Positions 1 to 6,740 are shown, counted from the first letter of the stretch. The stretch is 8,008 bases of DNA from an uncultured Beijerinckiaceae bacterium (GCA_937863205.1 CALMGA010000166.1:1-8008); one strand, 5' to 3'. Numbers and translations: made by a program. Notes: generated from the letters alone by a model not told the origin.

Positions 1-1161
1 GCCCCTGAACACGGTGCGGGCCGGCAATGCCAAGGGCAGCGCCGCCGACCCGGGCCGCAGAACCGCGCCCTGGACGCGATCAACCCCGACTCGGTGATGC
101 CGCCGCCGACCGACCACGGCAGCGTGCCGCAGTTCTGGCAAAGTTTCTCCCTGTCGCACCGTCGCGTGCAGGAAGGCGGCTGGGCACGCCAAGTCAACGT
201 CACGGACTTCCCGATCTCCAAGGACATCGCATCCGTCAACATGAAGCTCGACGCCGGCGGCATTCGCGAGCTGCACTGGCACGTGGCCAACGAATGGTCG
301 CTGATGCTGCACGGCGCGGCGTGGCTCACCGCGCTCGACTATGACGGGCGACCCTACGTCAAGGACGTCAAGGCTGGCGACCTTTGGTACTTCCCCGAAG
401 GACTGCCGCACTCGATCCAGGGTCTCGGGCAGGACGGCTGCGAGTTCCTGCTCGTTTTCGACCAGGGCAGCTTCAGCGAGGAGGACACGACGCTGCTCAC
501 GGATTGGCTGATCCACACGCCGCGCGAGGTGGTCGCCAAGAACTTCGGGGTCACGCGGGATAGGCTCGCGCCCCTGGACGCCATCCCGCCGGGTGGGCGC
601 TACATCTTTCCCGCCCCGCTGCCGCTGCCGCTCGCGCAGGACCGCGCCGCGGTTGCCAAAAGCGCGGCCTCGCCGCTCGTCTTCGACTTCGCCATGATGG
701 ACATGCCGCCCACCAAGCAGAACGAGATGGGCACCATCCGCGTCGTGGACTCCGCCACCTTCGCGATCTCCAAGACCATCGCGATGTCCCACGTCACCGT
801 GAAGCCCGGCGCGTTGCGCGAGCTGCACTGGCACACCAACGCCGCGGAATGGCAGTACTACATCGCCGGCCGCGGACGGATGACGGTGTTCGCCAACAAG
901 TCGGACGCCCGCACCATGGACTTCGCCGCCGGCGACGTCGGCTACGTGCCGGTGACGCTGCCGCACTACATCGAGAACACGGGCGACACGGACCTCGTGT
1001 ACCTGGAGATGTTCAAGGCGCCGACCTACACCGACGTGTCGTTGAACCAGTGGCTTGCCAATCTCCCGCCCGAACTGGTCCAGCAGCACCTCTCGCTCGA
1101 TCCCGGGCTGGTGGCGTCGTTCCCGACGGCCAACAACGGGGTCGTGCCGAAGCGGGCCTGA
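1..1161 (+). CDS. oxdC: Oxalate decarboxylase, bicupin (5' partial, apparent frameshift)
   Basis: Mn-dependent bicupin that converts oxalate to formate and CO2. Counting from the GTG at 94, cupin 1 shows the ligand set HWH (61-63), Glu67 and His106, preceded by Arg58. Cupin 2 shows HWH (245-247), Glu252 and His291, with Glu305 matching the conserved second-site glutamate. The lid that is SENS in Bacillus subtilis OxdC reads SEED at 128-131; the catalytic Glu is kept. The C-terminal SLNQWLA block is typical of the family. The GTG at 94 is not the true start: homologous sequence continues upstream (GPQN...NPDS, bases 52-93), and before that the family-like stretch GNAKGSAADPG lies in another frame (bases 23-54). 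One missing base near 53-55 would join them. The true start and any signal peptide lie outside the window. The family is sure; whether the gene is intact is not. Confidence 0.93.
   Translation, partial: APEHGAGRQCQGQRRRPGPQNRALDAINPDSVMPPPTDHGSVPQFWQSFSLSHRRVQEGGWARQVNVTDFPISKDIASVNMKLDAGGIRELHWHVANEWSLMLHGAAWLTALDYDGRPYVKDVKAGDLWYFPEGLPHSIQGLGQDGCEFLLVFDQGSFSEEDTTLLTDWLIHTPREVVAKNFGVTRDRLAPLDAIPPGGRYIFPAPLPLPLAQDRAAVAKSAASPLVFDFAMMDMPPTKQNEMGTIRVVDSATFAISKTIAMSHVTVKPGALRELHWHTNAAEWQYYIAGRGRMTVFANKSDARTMDFAAGDVGYVPVTLPHYIENTGDTDLVYLEMFKAPTYTDVSLNQWLANLPPELVQQHLSLDPGLVASFPTANNGVVPKRA
50..58 (+). other. Apparent -1 frameshift site in oxdC
   Basis: Frame 2 reads a family-like N-terminal linker up to the codons for Asp-Pro-Gly (47-54). 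Frame 1 then reads Pro-Gln-Asn from base 55 onward. Adding one base in the GGG/CC run at 52-56 gives a continuous DPGPQN, a motif I remember from oxalate decarboxylases. It may be a real mutation or a homopolymer sequencing error. Confidence 0.6.
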
Positions 1162-1168
1162 GCGGGAG

Positions 1169-1184
1169 CAGGCTCGGCGGCCTG
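1169..1184 (+). terminator. Weak hairpin after oxdC
   Basis: CAGGC and GCCTG form a 5-bp stem with a 6-base loop, 8 bases after the oxdC stop. There is no T-tract, so an intrinsic terminator is doubtful. Confidence 0.2.
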
Positions 1185-1525
1185 AGAACTGGCTGTACGC
1201 CGACGCGCCGCGTGACCCGGGGCTGTGCGGGACCGGCTCGTCGCCTCCGAGGTAGCCGACAGGAGCAGTCCGTTGCAGCGCATCGTGCCGCCGAGCAGGC
1301 ACCTCAGGCCGCGCCTGCCCGTTTGGCGTCGCCAGCTGCCGGAACCACCAATCAGGTCGGCACCTGCGTACAATCAGCTTCGGCCTGCGATCAGCGAAGG
1401 ACACACCGGATTGCGACGACCGTTCCCCGCGCCCATCGTGCCGAACGCGGTCAGACCGGAAGCGGCCAAGACGCACCAATTTGATGATGACCTTGGCATA
1501 CAGCGGGCAAGGTACGATTGCTGCC
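1185..1525. other. Spacer between oxdC and the ene-reductase, no gene recognised
   Basis: Open frames cross this stretch, but none gives a protein I recognise, and they look like GC-driven open reading. An 11-mer, GCTGCCGGAAC, occurs at 1335-1345 and again at 1520-1530, where it forms the -35 part of the promoter. The first copy lacks a convincing -10. The 12-mer GTGCCGCCGAGC also occurs twice (1285-1296 and 1532-1543). This looks like a duplicated, partly decayed promoter region rather than coding sequence. Confidence 0.45.
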
Positions 1526-1554
1526 GGAACAGTGCCGCCGAGCCGCCGTTTGCT
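1526..1554 (+). promoter_or_regulatory. EcfG/RpoE2-type general stress promoter of the ene-reductase
   Basis: GGAAC at 1526-1530, a 16-base spacer, then CGTTTGCT at 1547-1554. This matches the EcfG consensus GGAAC-N16/17-CGTT exactly, and also the RpoE2 form GGAAC-N18/19-TT. It lies 87 bases upstream of the ATG at 1613. The flank ATTGCTGCCGGAAC is nearly identical to the one before the dehydrogenase gene. Confidence 0.7.
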
Positions 1555-1612
1555 CGCGCATCGGGTGGGCTGCCTCGGTTGGTCCACCGCACACCAGCAC
1601 GCGAGCCCCGCC

Positions 1613-2731
1613 ATGACGACCAGCCCGGTCCTGCAACCCTTCGTTCTCGGCGACCTCCGCCTCAAGAACCGCGTCGTCATGGCGCCGCTGACGCGCAGTC
1701 GCTCGTCCACGCAGGGCGTGCCGCCGTCCTTTGCCGCCGACTACTACGCCCAGCGCGCCAGCGCCGGCCTGATCGTGTCGGAGGCGACCAACATCTCGCC
1801 CCAGGCGGTCGGCTACGCCTTCACGCCCGGCATCTGGTCGGACGAGCAGGTCGAGCGCTGGCGGGACGTCACCGCGACCGTGCATGCCAACGACGGGCTG
1901 ATCTTCCTTCAGCTCTGGCACACGGGCCGCATCTCGCACCCCGACGTGCAGCCGGGCGGCGCAGCGCCCGTGTCCGCGTCGGCTATCAGGCCGGACGGTT
2001 CGGCTTTCACGGAGGCCGGTATGAAGGAGCACGTTACGCCGCGCGCGCTGGAGACCGACGAGGTCCCCGGCATCGTGGAGGACTACCGCCGCGCGGCCGA
2101 GAATGCCAAGCGCGCCGGCTTCGACGGCGTGGAGGTGCACTCCGCGAACAACTACCTGCTGGAGCAGTTCATCCGCGACTCGACCAACAAGCGCACGGAC
2201 CGCTATGGCGGTTCGGTCAAGAACCGCCTGCGCTTCCCGCTCGACGTGGTGCGCGCGGTAACAGAGGTTTGGGGCGGCGACCGCGTCGGCATCCGCATCT
2301 CGCCGGCGACGACGCAACCCGGCGGCACGCCGCTCGATGCCGACCCCAACGCGACCTACGGCGCATACGTCGACGCGCTAAGCGCCCTCGGCCTGCTCTA
2401 CATCCACACCATTGAGGGTGTGACGCAGCAGACCCGCGACGCGCCCGGCGGCGTCGACTTCGGCGAGTTGCGCCGCCGGTTCAAGGGTGCCTACATCACC
2501 AACAACGGGCTGACGCTGGACCTTGCCGAGCGCGAGCTGGCCGAGGGATGCGCGGACCTGTTCAGCTTCGGACGGCCATACATCGCCAATCCCGATCTTG
2601 TGGGGCGGCTCGCCACCGGCGCGCCGCTGGCCGAGGCGCCGAAGCCGTACTGGTACGGCGGCGGCGCCAACGGCTACTCCGACTGGCCCGGCATAAACGG
2701 GCCCGTCACGGTGCGCGGCCGGACGGGGTGA
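1613..2731 (+). CDS. Old Yellow Enzyme family ene-reductase (NemA-like)
   Basis: FMN-dependent, NAD(P)H-using TIM-barrel reductase, expected in the cytosol, that reduces activated C=C bonds of electrophiles such as enones and maleimides, and in some relatives nitro-esters. At 372 aa it has the usual family length. Visible motifs: MAPLTRSR (23-30) with the flavin-tuning Thr27; Gln100 and HTGRISHP (103-110); the substrate-binding pair His176/Asn179 in HSANNYLLEQF, with Tyr181 as the likely proton donor; RTDRYGGS (194-201); Arg228; SFGRPYIANPDLV (318-330) for FMN phosphate; and the C-terminal YGGGANGYSDWP signature. His/Asn resembles yeast OYE1 rather than the His/His of NemA and PETN reductase. 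The ATG at 1613 was chosen because the family N-terminus (LQPFVLGDLRLKNR) follows directly; the ribosome site is weak. It has its own stress-type promoter. The natural substrate cannot be told from sequence. Confidence 0.95.
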   Translation: MTTSPVLQPFVLGDLRLKNRVVMAPLTRSRSSTQGVPPSFAADYYAQRASAGLIVSEATNISPQAVGYAFTPGIWSDEQVERWRDVTATVHANDGLIFLQLWHTGRISHPDVQPGGAAPVSASAIRPDGSAFTEAGMKEHVTPRALETDEVPGIVEDYRRAAENAKRAGFDGVEVHSANNYLLEQFIRDSTNKRTDRYGGSVKNRLRFPLDVVRAVTEVWGGDRVGIRISPATTQPGGTPLDADPNATYGAYVDALSALGLLYIHTIEGVTQQTRDAPGGVDFGELRRRFKGAYITNNGLTLDLAERELAEGCADLFSFGRPYIANPDLVGRLATGAPLAEAPKPYWYGGGANGYSDWPGINGPVTVRGRTG

Positions 2732-2966
2732 ATACACCACGCGGTGATCCTTCCCCATCGAAGTGACCGATCAAAGACGTTGATGATCAGAGCTTCCTGG
2801 CCATATTGAATGGAAATCTGAACAGCCGCTTATCGGTCCCCGCCGCGGTGAGCGGACCTTGGAAGGGCGGCGCCTTTCTCTGTTAATCGTCCCGCCCTCG
2901 CGCAGGCCGGATGTGGAGGCAAGCGTTAACCTCAGCCCACAGGAGAGACGGGCCGGGTCAGAGCGA
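2732..2966. other. Convergent intergenic region, no gene recognised
   Basis: The ene-reductase and the DUF892 gene end facing each other here. Short inverted repeats occur, such as CCGCT at 2826-2830 with AGCGG at 2851-2855, but none has a convincing T-tract. The sequence is visibly less GC-rich than the flanking genes in its first 100 bases. Confidence 0.4.
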
Positions 2967-3614
2967 TCACAATTGCCGGGCGCCGCGCGCTGCCGGCGTG
3001 GCCGACGGCACCAGGGCCATAACGATTGCGATGCCGGCCGCCGCCAGTGCGAAGCCGGCTGCCGCGGTGCGTACCGGATGCAGCGCCGCCGTCGTGTGGA
3101 GCGCGGACTCTTCAGGGTAGGAGATCTTTCCCGCATCCGCGATGATGCGTTGGGCGAGTGCCGTGAGGGCGATGTCGATCTTCCGGGTCTCGGCCGAGGT
3201 CCGATCGAAGACGGCCATCGCGTCGCGGAGCCCGAGTGCCTTGGCATAGGCGCGCAACGTGCCATAGATCGAGATGTAGAAATGCGCCGCGACTTGGCCG
3301 CACCCGATGTTGGCGAGATCGCGCGTGGCGCGGCCGCCGGCTTTGGCGACCAGCGCCTTGTTGGCATCGGCAATGCCTTCCATTGCCTGGTCGGTCCGTT
3401 TCTCGATGCCGCGTCCGAGCGACCTAAGGATCGGCTCGAGCCGTTTGGCCTGGGTCAGGTTCAGCTTGCTGCCCGTTTTCAGCATTTGCTTGAGCTTGGG
3501 CAGGCTCGATGAACCGATGTTCTGCCGAGCCTGCTCGCCGCCCTGGTGGTGGGCGGCGTGGAGCAGCTGCAGGCCTTCAACGAACAGGTTAAGTAGGCGA
3601 GGGTCTTTGGTCAT
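2967..3614 (-). CDS. DUF892/YciF-like ferritin-like protein with C-terminal membrane anchor
   Basis: 215 aa, mostly alpha-helical. The core resembles the DUF892 (YciE/YciF) ferritin-like family: LFVEGLQLLHAAHHQGGEQ (10-28), AMEGIADAN (77-85), AAHFYISIYGTLRAYAKALG (109-128) and AETRKIDIALTALAQ (141-155). Against YciF as I remember it, several Glu/His iron ligands are missing: the EHYE of helix 3 reads AHFY here. Only Glu142 has an obvious counterpart, so iron binding is doubtful. After a short linker, residues 183-203 form one hydrophobic segment, which ordinary YciF lacks, so the helical domain is probably held at the inner membrane. The ATG at 3614 has GGAG seven bases upstream. An open frame continues further upstream, but without family similarity. 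Members of this family are often general-stress proteins, in keeping with the GGAAC promoter upstream. The molecular function is unknown. Confidence 0.8.
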   Translation of the reverse strand: MTKDPRLLNLFVEGLQLLHAAHHQGGEQARQNIGSSSLPKLKQMLKTGSKLNLTQAKRLEPILRSLGRGIEKRTDQAMEGIADANKALVAKAGGRATRDLANIGCGQVAAHFYISIYGTLRAYAKALGLRDAMAVFDRTSAETRKIDIALTALAQRIIADAGKISYPEESALHTTAALHPVRTAAAGFALAAAGIAIVMALVPSATPAARGARQL

Positions 3615-3640
3615 GGCTTGGCTCCGCGGGGCTTGCGCGA

Positions 3641-3669
3641 AGCAAGGCGCAGACGCGGGCAAGCGTTCC
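3641..3669 (-). promoter_or_regulatory. Possible EcfG/RpoE2-type promoter of the DUF892 gene
   Basis: On the minus strand GGAAC (3669-3665) is followed after 19 bases by TTGCT (3645-3641). It fits GGAAC-N19-TT but lacks the full CGTT. It ends 26 bases upstream of the ATG. TTGCT sits at the same distance as in the ene-reductase and dehydrogenase promoters. Confidence 0.4.
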
Positions 3670-3712
3670 CCACTGCCAATGCCACTATGTCGCGTCCGGC
3701 CGCGCACTGGCG

Positions 3713-4078
3713 TCAGCCAGCGCGTTCGGGGTGTCGCCGGCGGCGAGCGTGCAATGCGTCGAGCGCCACCACCGGGGCGACCGCCGCGGTGGCCAGTATG
3801 GTACGCGCTCGCTCGGGATTGCTGGACCTCGTGCCCGCGGCCAGCAGCGCGCCGTCGAGCATGTCGCCCGCGACCCGCGTCCACAGCCACGCTTGCGGAT
3901 CGTCCGCGGCCAGGATGAGGACGCCCGATGCAATCTCGCGAACCCCGAAAATCTGCAGCAGCCTCTCATACCCTTGCAGCCCGGCCGCCCGCGCGACAGC
4001 GCGGGGAGCCAGAAGCTCGGCCAAGCCAAGCCCGATGCCAAACCACGCCAAGCCGCGTGCCACGTCGGGAGACTTCAT
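3713..4078 (-). CDS. Small integral membrane protein of unknown function
   Basis: 121 aa. It has the pattern ARGLAWFGIGLGLAELLAPR (7-26), GVREIASGVLIL (45-56), PQAWLWTRVAGDMLDGALLA (61-80) and a last hydrophobic stretch (92-108), which suggests three or four membrane segments. I remember this layout from small membrane proteins (DUF4267-like) and from the N-terminal membrane part of alphaproteobacterial SRPBCC 'cyclase/dehydrase' proteins found in stress clusters. No catalytic motif is visible. The ATG at 4078 is preferred over the one at 4087 because GAAGGA (4092-4087) then sits at an ideal 8-base spacing; starting at 4087 would place the ribosome site on the start codon itself. It is followed 98 bases later by the DUF892 gene on the same strand, so the two may be partly cotranscribed. 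The family name is tentative. Confidence 0.7.
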   Translation of the reverse strand: MKSPDVARGLAWFGIGLGLAELLAPRAVARAAGLQGYERLLQIFGVREIASGVLILAADDPQAWLWTRVAGDMLDGALLAAGTRSSNPERARTILATAAVAPVVALDALHARRRRHPERAG

Positions 4079-4086
4079 CAGGAGCA

Positions 4087-4092
4087 TCCTTC
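4087..4092 (-). promoter_or_regulatory. Ribosome binding site deciding the start of the small membrane gene
   Basis: GAAGGA on the minus strand, 8 bases before the ATG at 4078. It overlaps the alternative ATG at 4087, which argues against that start. Confidence 0.55.
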
Positions 4093-4186
4093 AAAGCGAG
4101 ACAAGCGGATCGAGACTGGGATGATGGTGCCTGCCGGCGAGAGGGGTCGACCCATCATCCCTCGCGAGCGTTGATCAAGGCCAAGC

Positions 4187-4215
4187 CAGCAAGCGCCACG
4201 CAGCTAAGTTGTTCC
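4187..4215 (-). promoter_or_regulatory. Possible second GGAAC promoter of the small membrane gene
   Basis: Minus-strand GGAAC (4215-4211) is followed after 18 bases by TTGCT (4192-4188). It overlaps the upstream copy with a 15-base offset, so the gene may have tandem stress promoters. Confidence 0.35.
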
Positions 4216-4230
4216 GAACAAGTCGGTTCC
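4202..4230 (-). promoter_or_regulatory. Possible EcfG/RpoE2-type promoter of the small membrane gene
   Basis: Minus-strand CCGGAACCG, with GGAAC at 4230-4226, is followed after a 16-base spacer by ACTTAGCT (4209-4202). The divergent dehydrogenase promoter reads CCGGAACCG then ACTTTGCT at the same spacing. The implied leader to the ATG at 4078 is rather long, about 115 bases. Confidence 0.4.
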
Positions 4231-4304
4231 GGCTTGCCGCGCGCGCCGAACAACTATCATTTCATAACATACACTGCTCTTCATTCGAGTTTCTCATTGC
4301 TACC
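4231..4304. other. Centre of the divergent regulatory region
   Basis: No gene is seen between the minus-strand pair and the dehydrogenase operon. This AT-richer centre lies between the GGAAC promoters that point in each direction. Confidence 0.4.
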
Positions 4305-4333
4305 GGAACCGTTCCACCAGGCATGACTTTGCT
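4305..4333 (+). promoter_or_regulatory. EcfG/RpoE2-type promoter of the dehydrogenase-catalase operon
   Basis: GGAAC (4305-4309), a 16-base spacer, then ACTTTGCT (4326-4333). TTTGCTCG lies exactly as far from GGAAC as in the ene-reductase promoter, and ATTGCTACCGGAAC matches its flank at 13 of 14 bases. GGAAC is 80 bases upstream of the ATG. It also contains the short palindrome GGAACCGTTCC (4305-4315). Confidence 0.55.
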
Positions 4334-4384
4334 CGTTTCCAGAATCCGCTTAGCCGTCGCCGCCGCGACGTTGAGGAGCTCTCC

Positions 4385-5557
4385 ATGCGCGCACTCTGTT
4401 GGCACGGCAAGAACGACATCCGCTGCGACACCGTCCCCGACCCGACCATCGAGGACAGCCGCGATGTCATCATCAAGGTCACGAGCTGCGCCATCTGCGG
4501 CTCCGACCTCCACCTCATGGACGGGCAGATGCCGTCCATGAAGTCCGGCGACGTGCTCGGCCACGAGTTCATGGGCGAGGTGGTCGAGACCGGCAGCCCC
4601 AACCACAAGCTCAAGAAGGGCCAGCGCATCGTGGTGCCCTTCAACATCAACTGCGGCGAGTGCGCCCAGTGCAAACGCGGCAACTGGTCGGTATGCTTGC
4701 GCTCCAACCGCAACGGCGCCATGGCGGCGGAACTGTTCGGCTACCCCACCGCCGGCCTGTTCGGATACTCGCACATCACCGGCGGCTATGCCGGCGGTCA
4801 GGCCGAATACGTGCGCGTGCCTATGGCCGACGTCGCGCCCATGGTGGTGCCGGACGGCATGACCGACGAGCAGCTGCTGTTCCTGACCGACATCCTGCCC
4901 ACCGCTTGGCAGGGCGTGGAGCACGCCGAGGTGGGGGAAGGCGACACGGTGGCGATCTGGGGCGCCGGCCCGGTCGGGCTGTTCGCCGTGCAGTGCGCCA
5001 AGATCAAGGGTGCGGAGCGCATCATCATGATCGACACCGTGCCGGAGCGTATCGCGCTGGCCCGGAAGTTCGGCGCGACGGCCGTCATCGATTTCGAGAA
5101 GGAGCAGGTCTACGACCGCATCAAGGAGATCACCGGCGGCGCCGGCGCCGACAGCGTGATCGACTGCGTCGGCATGGAGGCTTCCGCCGGCCACGGCATC
5201 GCCAACGTCCTGTCGACCATCCAGGAGAAGATCACCGCGACGGAGCGCCCCTACGTGCTCAACGAGGCGATCCGCGCCGTGCGCTCCTGCGGCATCGTTT
5301 CCGTGCCGGGCGTCTACGGCAACCTCATCCCCGTCAACATGGGCGCGGTGGTGCAGAAGGGGCTGACGCTGAAGAGCGGGCAGACCCACGTGAAGCGCTA
5401 CCTCGAACCCCTCACCAAGCTGATCGGCGAGGGCAAGTTCGACACGACCTCGCTCGTCACGCACCGCAGCACCGACCTGACGCAGGGGCCGGACCTGTAC
5501 AAGGCGTTTCGCGACAAGAAGGACGGCTGCGTCAAGGTCGTGTTCAACCTCGCCTAG
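4385..5557 (+). CDS. Zinc-dependent alcohol dehydrogenase, formaldehyde dehydrogenase-like
   Basis: 390-aa medium-chain dehydrogenase of the cytosolic, glutathione-independent formaldehyde dehydrogenase-like group; it oxidises an alcohol or aldehyde adduct with NAD. Catalytic zinc ligands: Cys38 in CAICGSDLH (35-43), and His60 with Glu61 in GHEFMGEV, with Asp169 (TDILPTAWQG) as a likely fourth. Structural zinc: Cys90, Cys93, Cys96 and Cys104. The Rossmann motif GAGPVG is at 193-198, and Asp217 at the end of the second strand points to NAD rather than NADP. The ATG at 4385 has GAGGAG (4373-4378) six bases upstream, an excellent site. The catalase-like gene follows after 58 bases on the same strand with no clear terminator, so the two are likely cotranscribed from the GGAAC promoter. 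The family is sure; the substrate (formaldehyde, another aldehyde or an alcohol) is not. Confidence 0.94.
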   Translation: MRALCWHGKNDIRCDTVPDPTIEDSRDVIIKVTSCAICGSDLHLMDGQMPSMKSGDVLGHEFMGEVVETGSPNHKLKKGQRIVVPFNINCGECAQCKRGNWSVCLRSNRNGAMAAELFGYPTAGLFGYSHITGGYAGGQAEYVRVPMADVAPMVVPDGMTDEQLLFLTDILPTAWQGVEHAEVGEGDTVAIWGAGPVGLFAVQCAKIKGAERIIMIDTVPERIALARKFGATAVIDFEKEQVYDRIKEITGGAGADSVIDCVGMEASAGHGIANVLSTIQEKITATERPYVLNEAIRAVRSCGIVSVPGVYGNLIPVNMGAVVQKGLTLKSGQTHVKRYLEPLTKLIGEGKFDTTSLVTHRSTDLTQGPDLYKAFRDKKDGCVKVVFNLA

Positions 5558-5615
5558 CTCGCCATTGAGGCAAACCGGCGCGACTGCAGCGGAAGCTTGG
5601 GAGAGGGAAAACGAG

Positions 5616-6740
5616 ATGATTGAAACCTCCAATGCGCGCGCGAGGCGGGTCCCGCTTCGCTATGCCCCCACCATCGAGGCGCCGCAGCCCGACGAGGCGG
5701 AGGCGATCGCCGGCATCATCGACGCCATGACCAGGCAGAGCGAGGTCGTCGCCGGGCGCGAGAACCACGCGGTGCGCGCGTCGCACGCCAAGAGCACGGC
5801 CGTCGCGGTGGGCGAGCTGACGGTCGCACCCGGCCTGCCGCCGGAGCTGGCGCAGGGCCTGTTCGCCGCGCCCGGCCGCTATGACGTCGCCGTGCGCTTC
5901 GCCCAGGGGCCGGGCGAAACCCTGCCGGACAGGGTGTCGACCCATCGCGGCATGTCCATCAAGGTGTTCGGCGTCACGGGCGAGACGCTGCCCGGCCACG
6001 GCGACGCGACGCAGGACTTCCTCTTGGCGACGGGGGCGACCTTCCCGTCCGGCACGGCGCAGCAGTTCCTCAAGGACGAGAAGCAGATCCTCGCGGCGAC
6101 GAGGCTGCCCGAAAGCGTGCAGACCGGCGTGAAGTCCGCCGTGTCGGCGGTGGCGCGCGGCGCCAACGCGGCGCTGCAGGCGATGGGCGGCGGAAGCTCG
6201 AAAGCCGGCTTCTTCGGCCACCCCTTCAGCCATCCGCTAACCGACTCGTACCACAGCCAGGCGCCGATCCGCTTCGGCGAGCACGTCGCCAAGATCGCCG
6301 CCTTTCCCGTCGGCGCGGAGCAGCAGGCGCTCACCGGGCAGGAGGTCGACTTCAAATCGGACCCCGACGGCTTCCGCCACGCCGCGGTCGGCTACCTGCG
6401 CGACCACGACGCCGTGTTCGAACTGCGCGCGCAGCTTTGGACGGATGCTGCCAGCCAGCCGATCGAGGACACCTCCGTCGAGTGGAAGGAAGCGGAAACG
6501 CCCTACCTGACCGTGGCGACGATCCGCCTGCCGCGGCAGGACGCCGGCAGCGCCGAGCGCCGGCGCTACTTCGACGAGGTGATGAGCTTCCGGCCGGCGC
6601 ATTCGCTCGCCGCGCACCGCCCGCTCGGCTCGGTGATGCGGGCGCGGCTCAAGGTGTACGAGGCGTTGTCCGACTTCCGCCACCAGCTCAACGCGGTAGC
6701 GACGGAGGAGCCGGCCGACCCCTCGCGCATCCCGGCCTGA
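5616..6740 (+). CDS. Compact haem catalase-family protein
   Basis: 374 aa, much shorter than classical catalases (480 or more). It belongs to the catalase-like family (SrpA-type), which includes small peroxidases and poorly characterised members. The distal histidine is visible as His57 in RASHAKS (54-60), followed by the barrel strands VAVRFAQGP (91-99) and HRGMSIKVFG (110-119). The proximal haem tyrosine is Tyr348 in RLKVY, the R-x-x-x-Y arrangement of catalases, after the block HRPLGSVMRAR (334-344). Where catalases have the distal Asn in GNNTP, this protein has GDATQ (129-133), so efficient catalatic activity is doubtful and peroxidase or peroxygenase chemistry is possible. No signal peptide is seen, so it is probably cytosolic. 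The ATG at 5616 is preferred over 5565 because GAGAGGG lies just upstream. It is second in the operon behind the dehydrogenase. Confidence 0.9.
   Translation: MIETSNARARRVPLRYAPTIEAPQPDEAEAIAGIIDAMTRQSEVVAGRENHAVRASHAKSTAVAVGELTVAPGLPPELAQGLFAAPGRYDVAVRFAQGPGETLPDRVSTHRGMSIKVFGVTGETLPGHGDATQDFLLATGATFPSGTAQQFLKDEKQILAATRLPESVQTGVKSAVSAVARGANAALQAMGGGSSKAGFFGHPFSHPLTDSYHSQAPIRFGEHVAKIAAFPVGAEQQALTGQEVDFKSDPDGFRHAAVGYLRDHDAVFELRAQLWTDAASQPIEDTSVEWKEAETPYLTVATIRLPRQDAGSAERRRYFDEVMSFRPAHSLAAHRPLGSVMRARLKVYEALSDFRHQLNAVATEEPADPSRIPA

Noticed and set aside
1341..1365. GGAAC at 1341 as a further stress promoter
   Set aside because: The flank matches, but there is no TT at 18-19 bases (it reads CT or TG); kept only as a possible decayed copy.
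849..1484. Plus-strand open frame running out of the oxdC gene
   Set aside because: Arg-rich frame shadow of the second cupin; no independent support.
1451..2317. 288-codon minus-strand open frame opposite the ene-reductase
   Set aside because: Antisense shadow with no recognisable domain.
1225..2415. Long plus-strand open frame overlapping the ene-reductase
   Set aside because: Rich in Arg, Ala and Pro with no family pattern; it is the out-of-frame shadow of the real gene.
4211..4229. GTTC repeats as an alphaproteobacterial LexA box
   Set aside because: LexA sites there need GTTC-N7-GTTC; here the two GTTC are 11 bases apart.
4262..5632. 456-codon minus-strand open frame opposite the dehydrogenase
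   Set aside because: His/Asp/Val-rich antisense shadow typical of GC-rich genes; the plus strand has full zinc and NAD motifs and a strong ribosome site.
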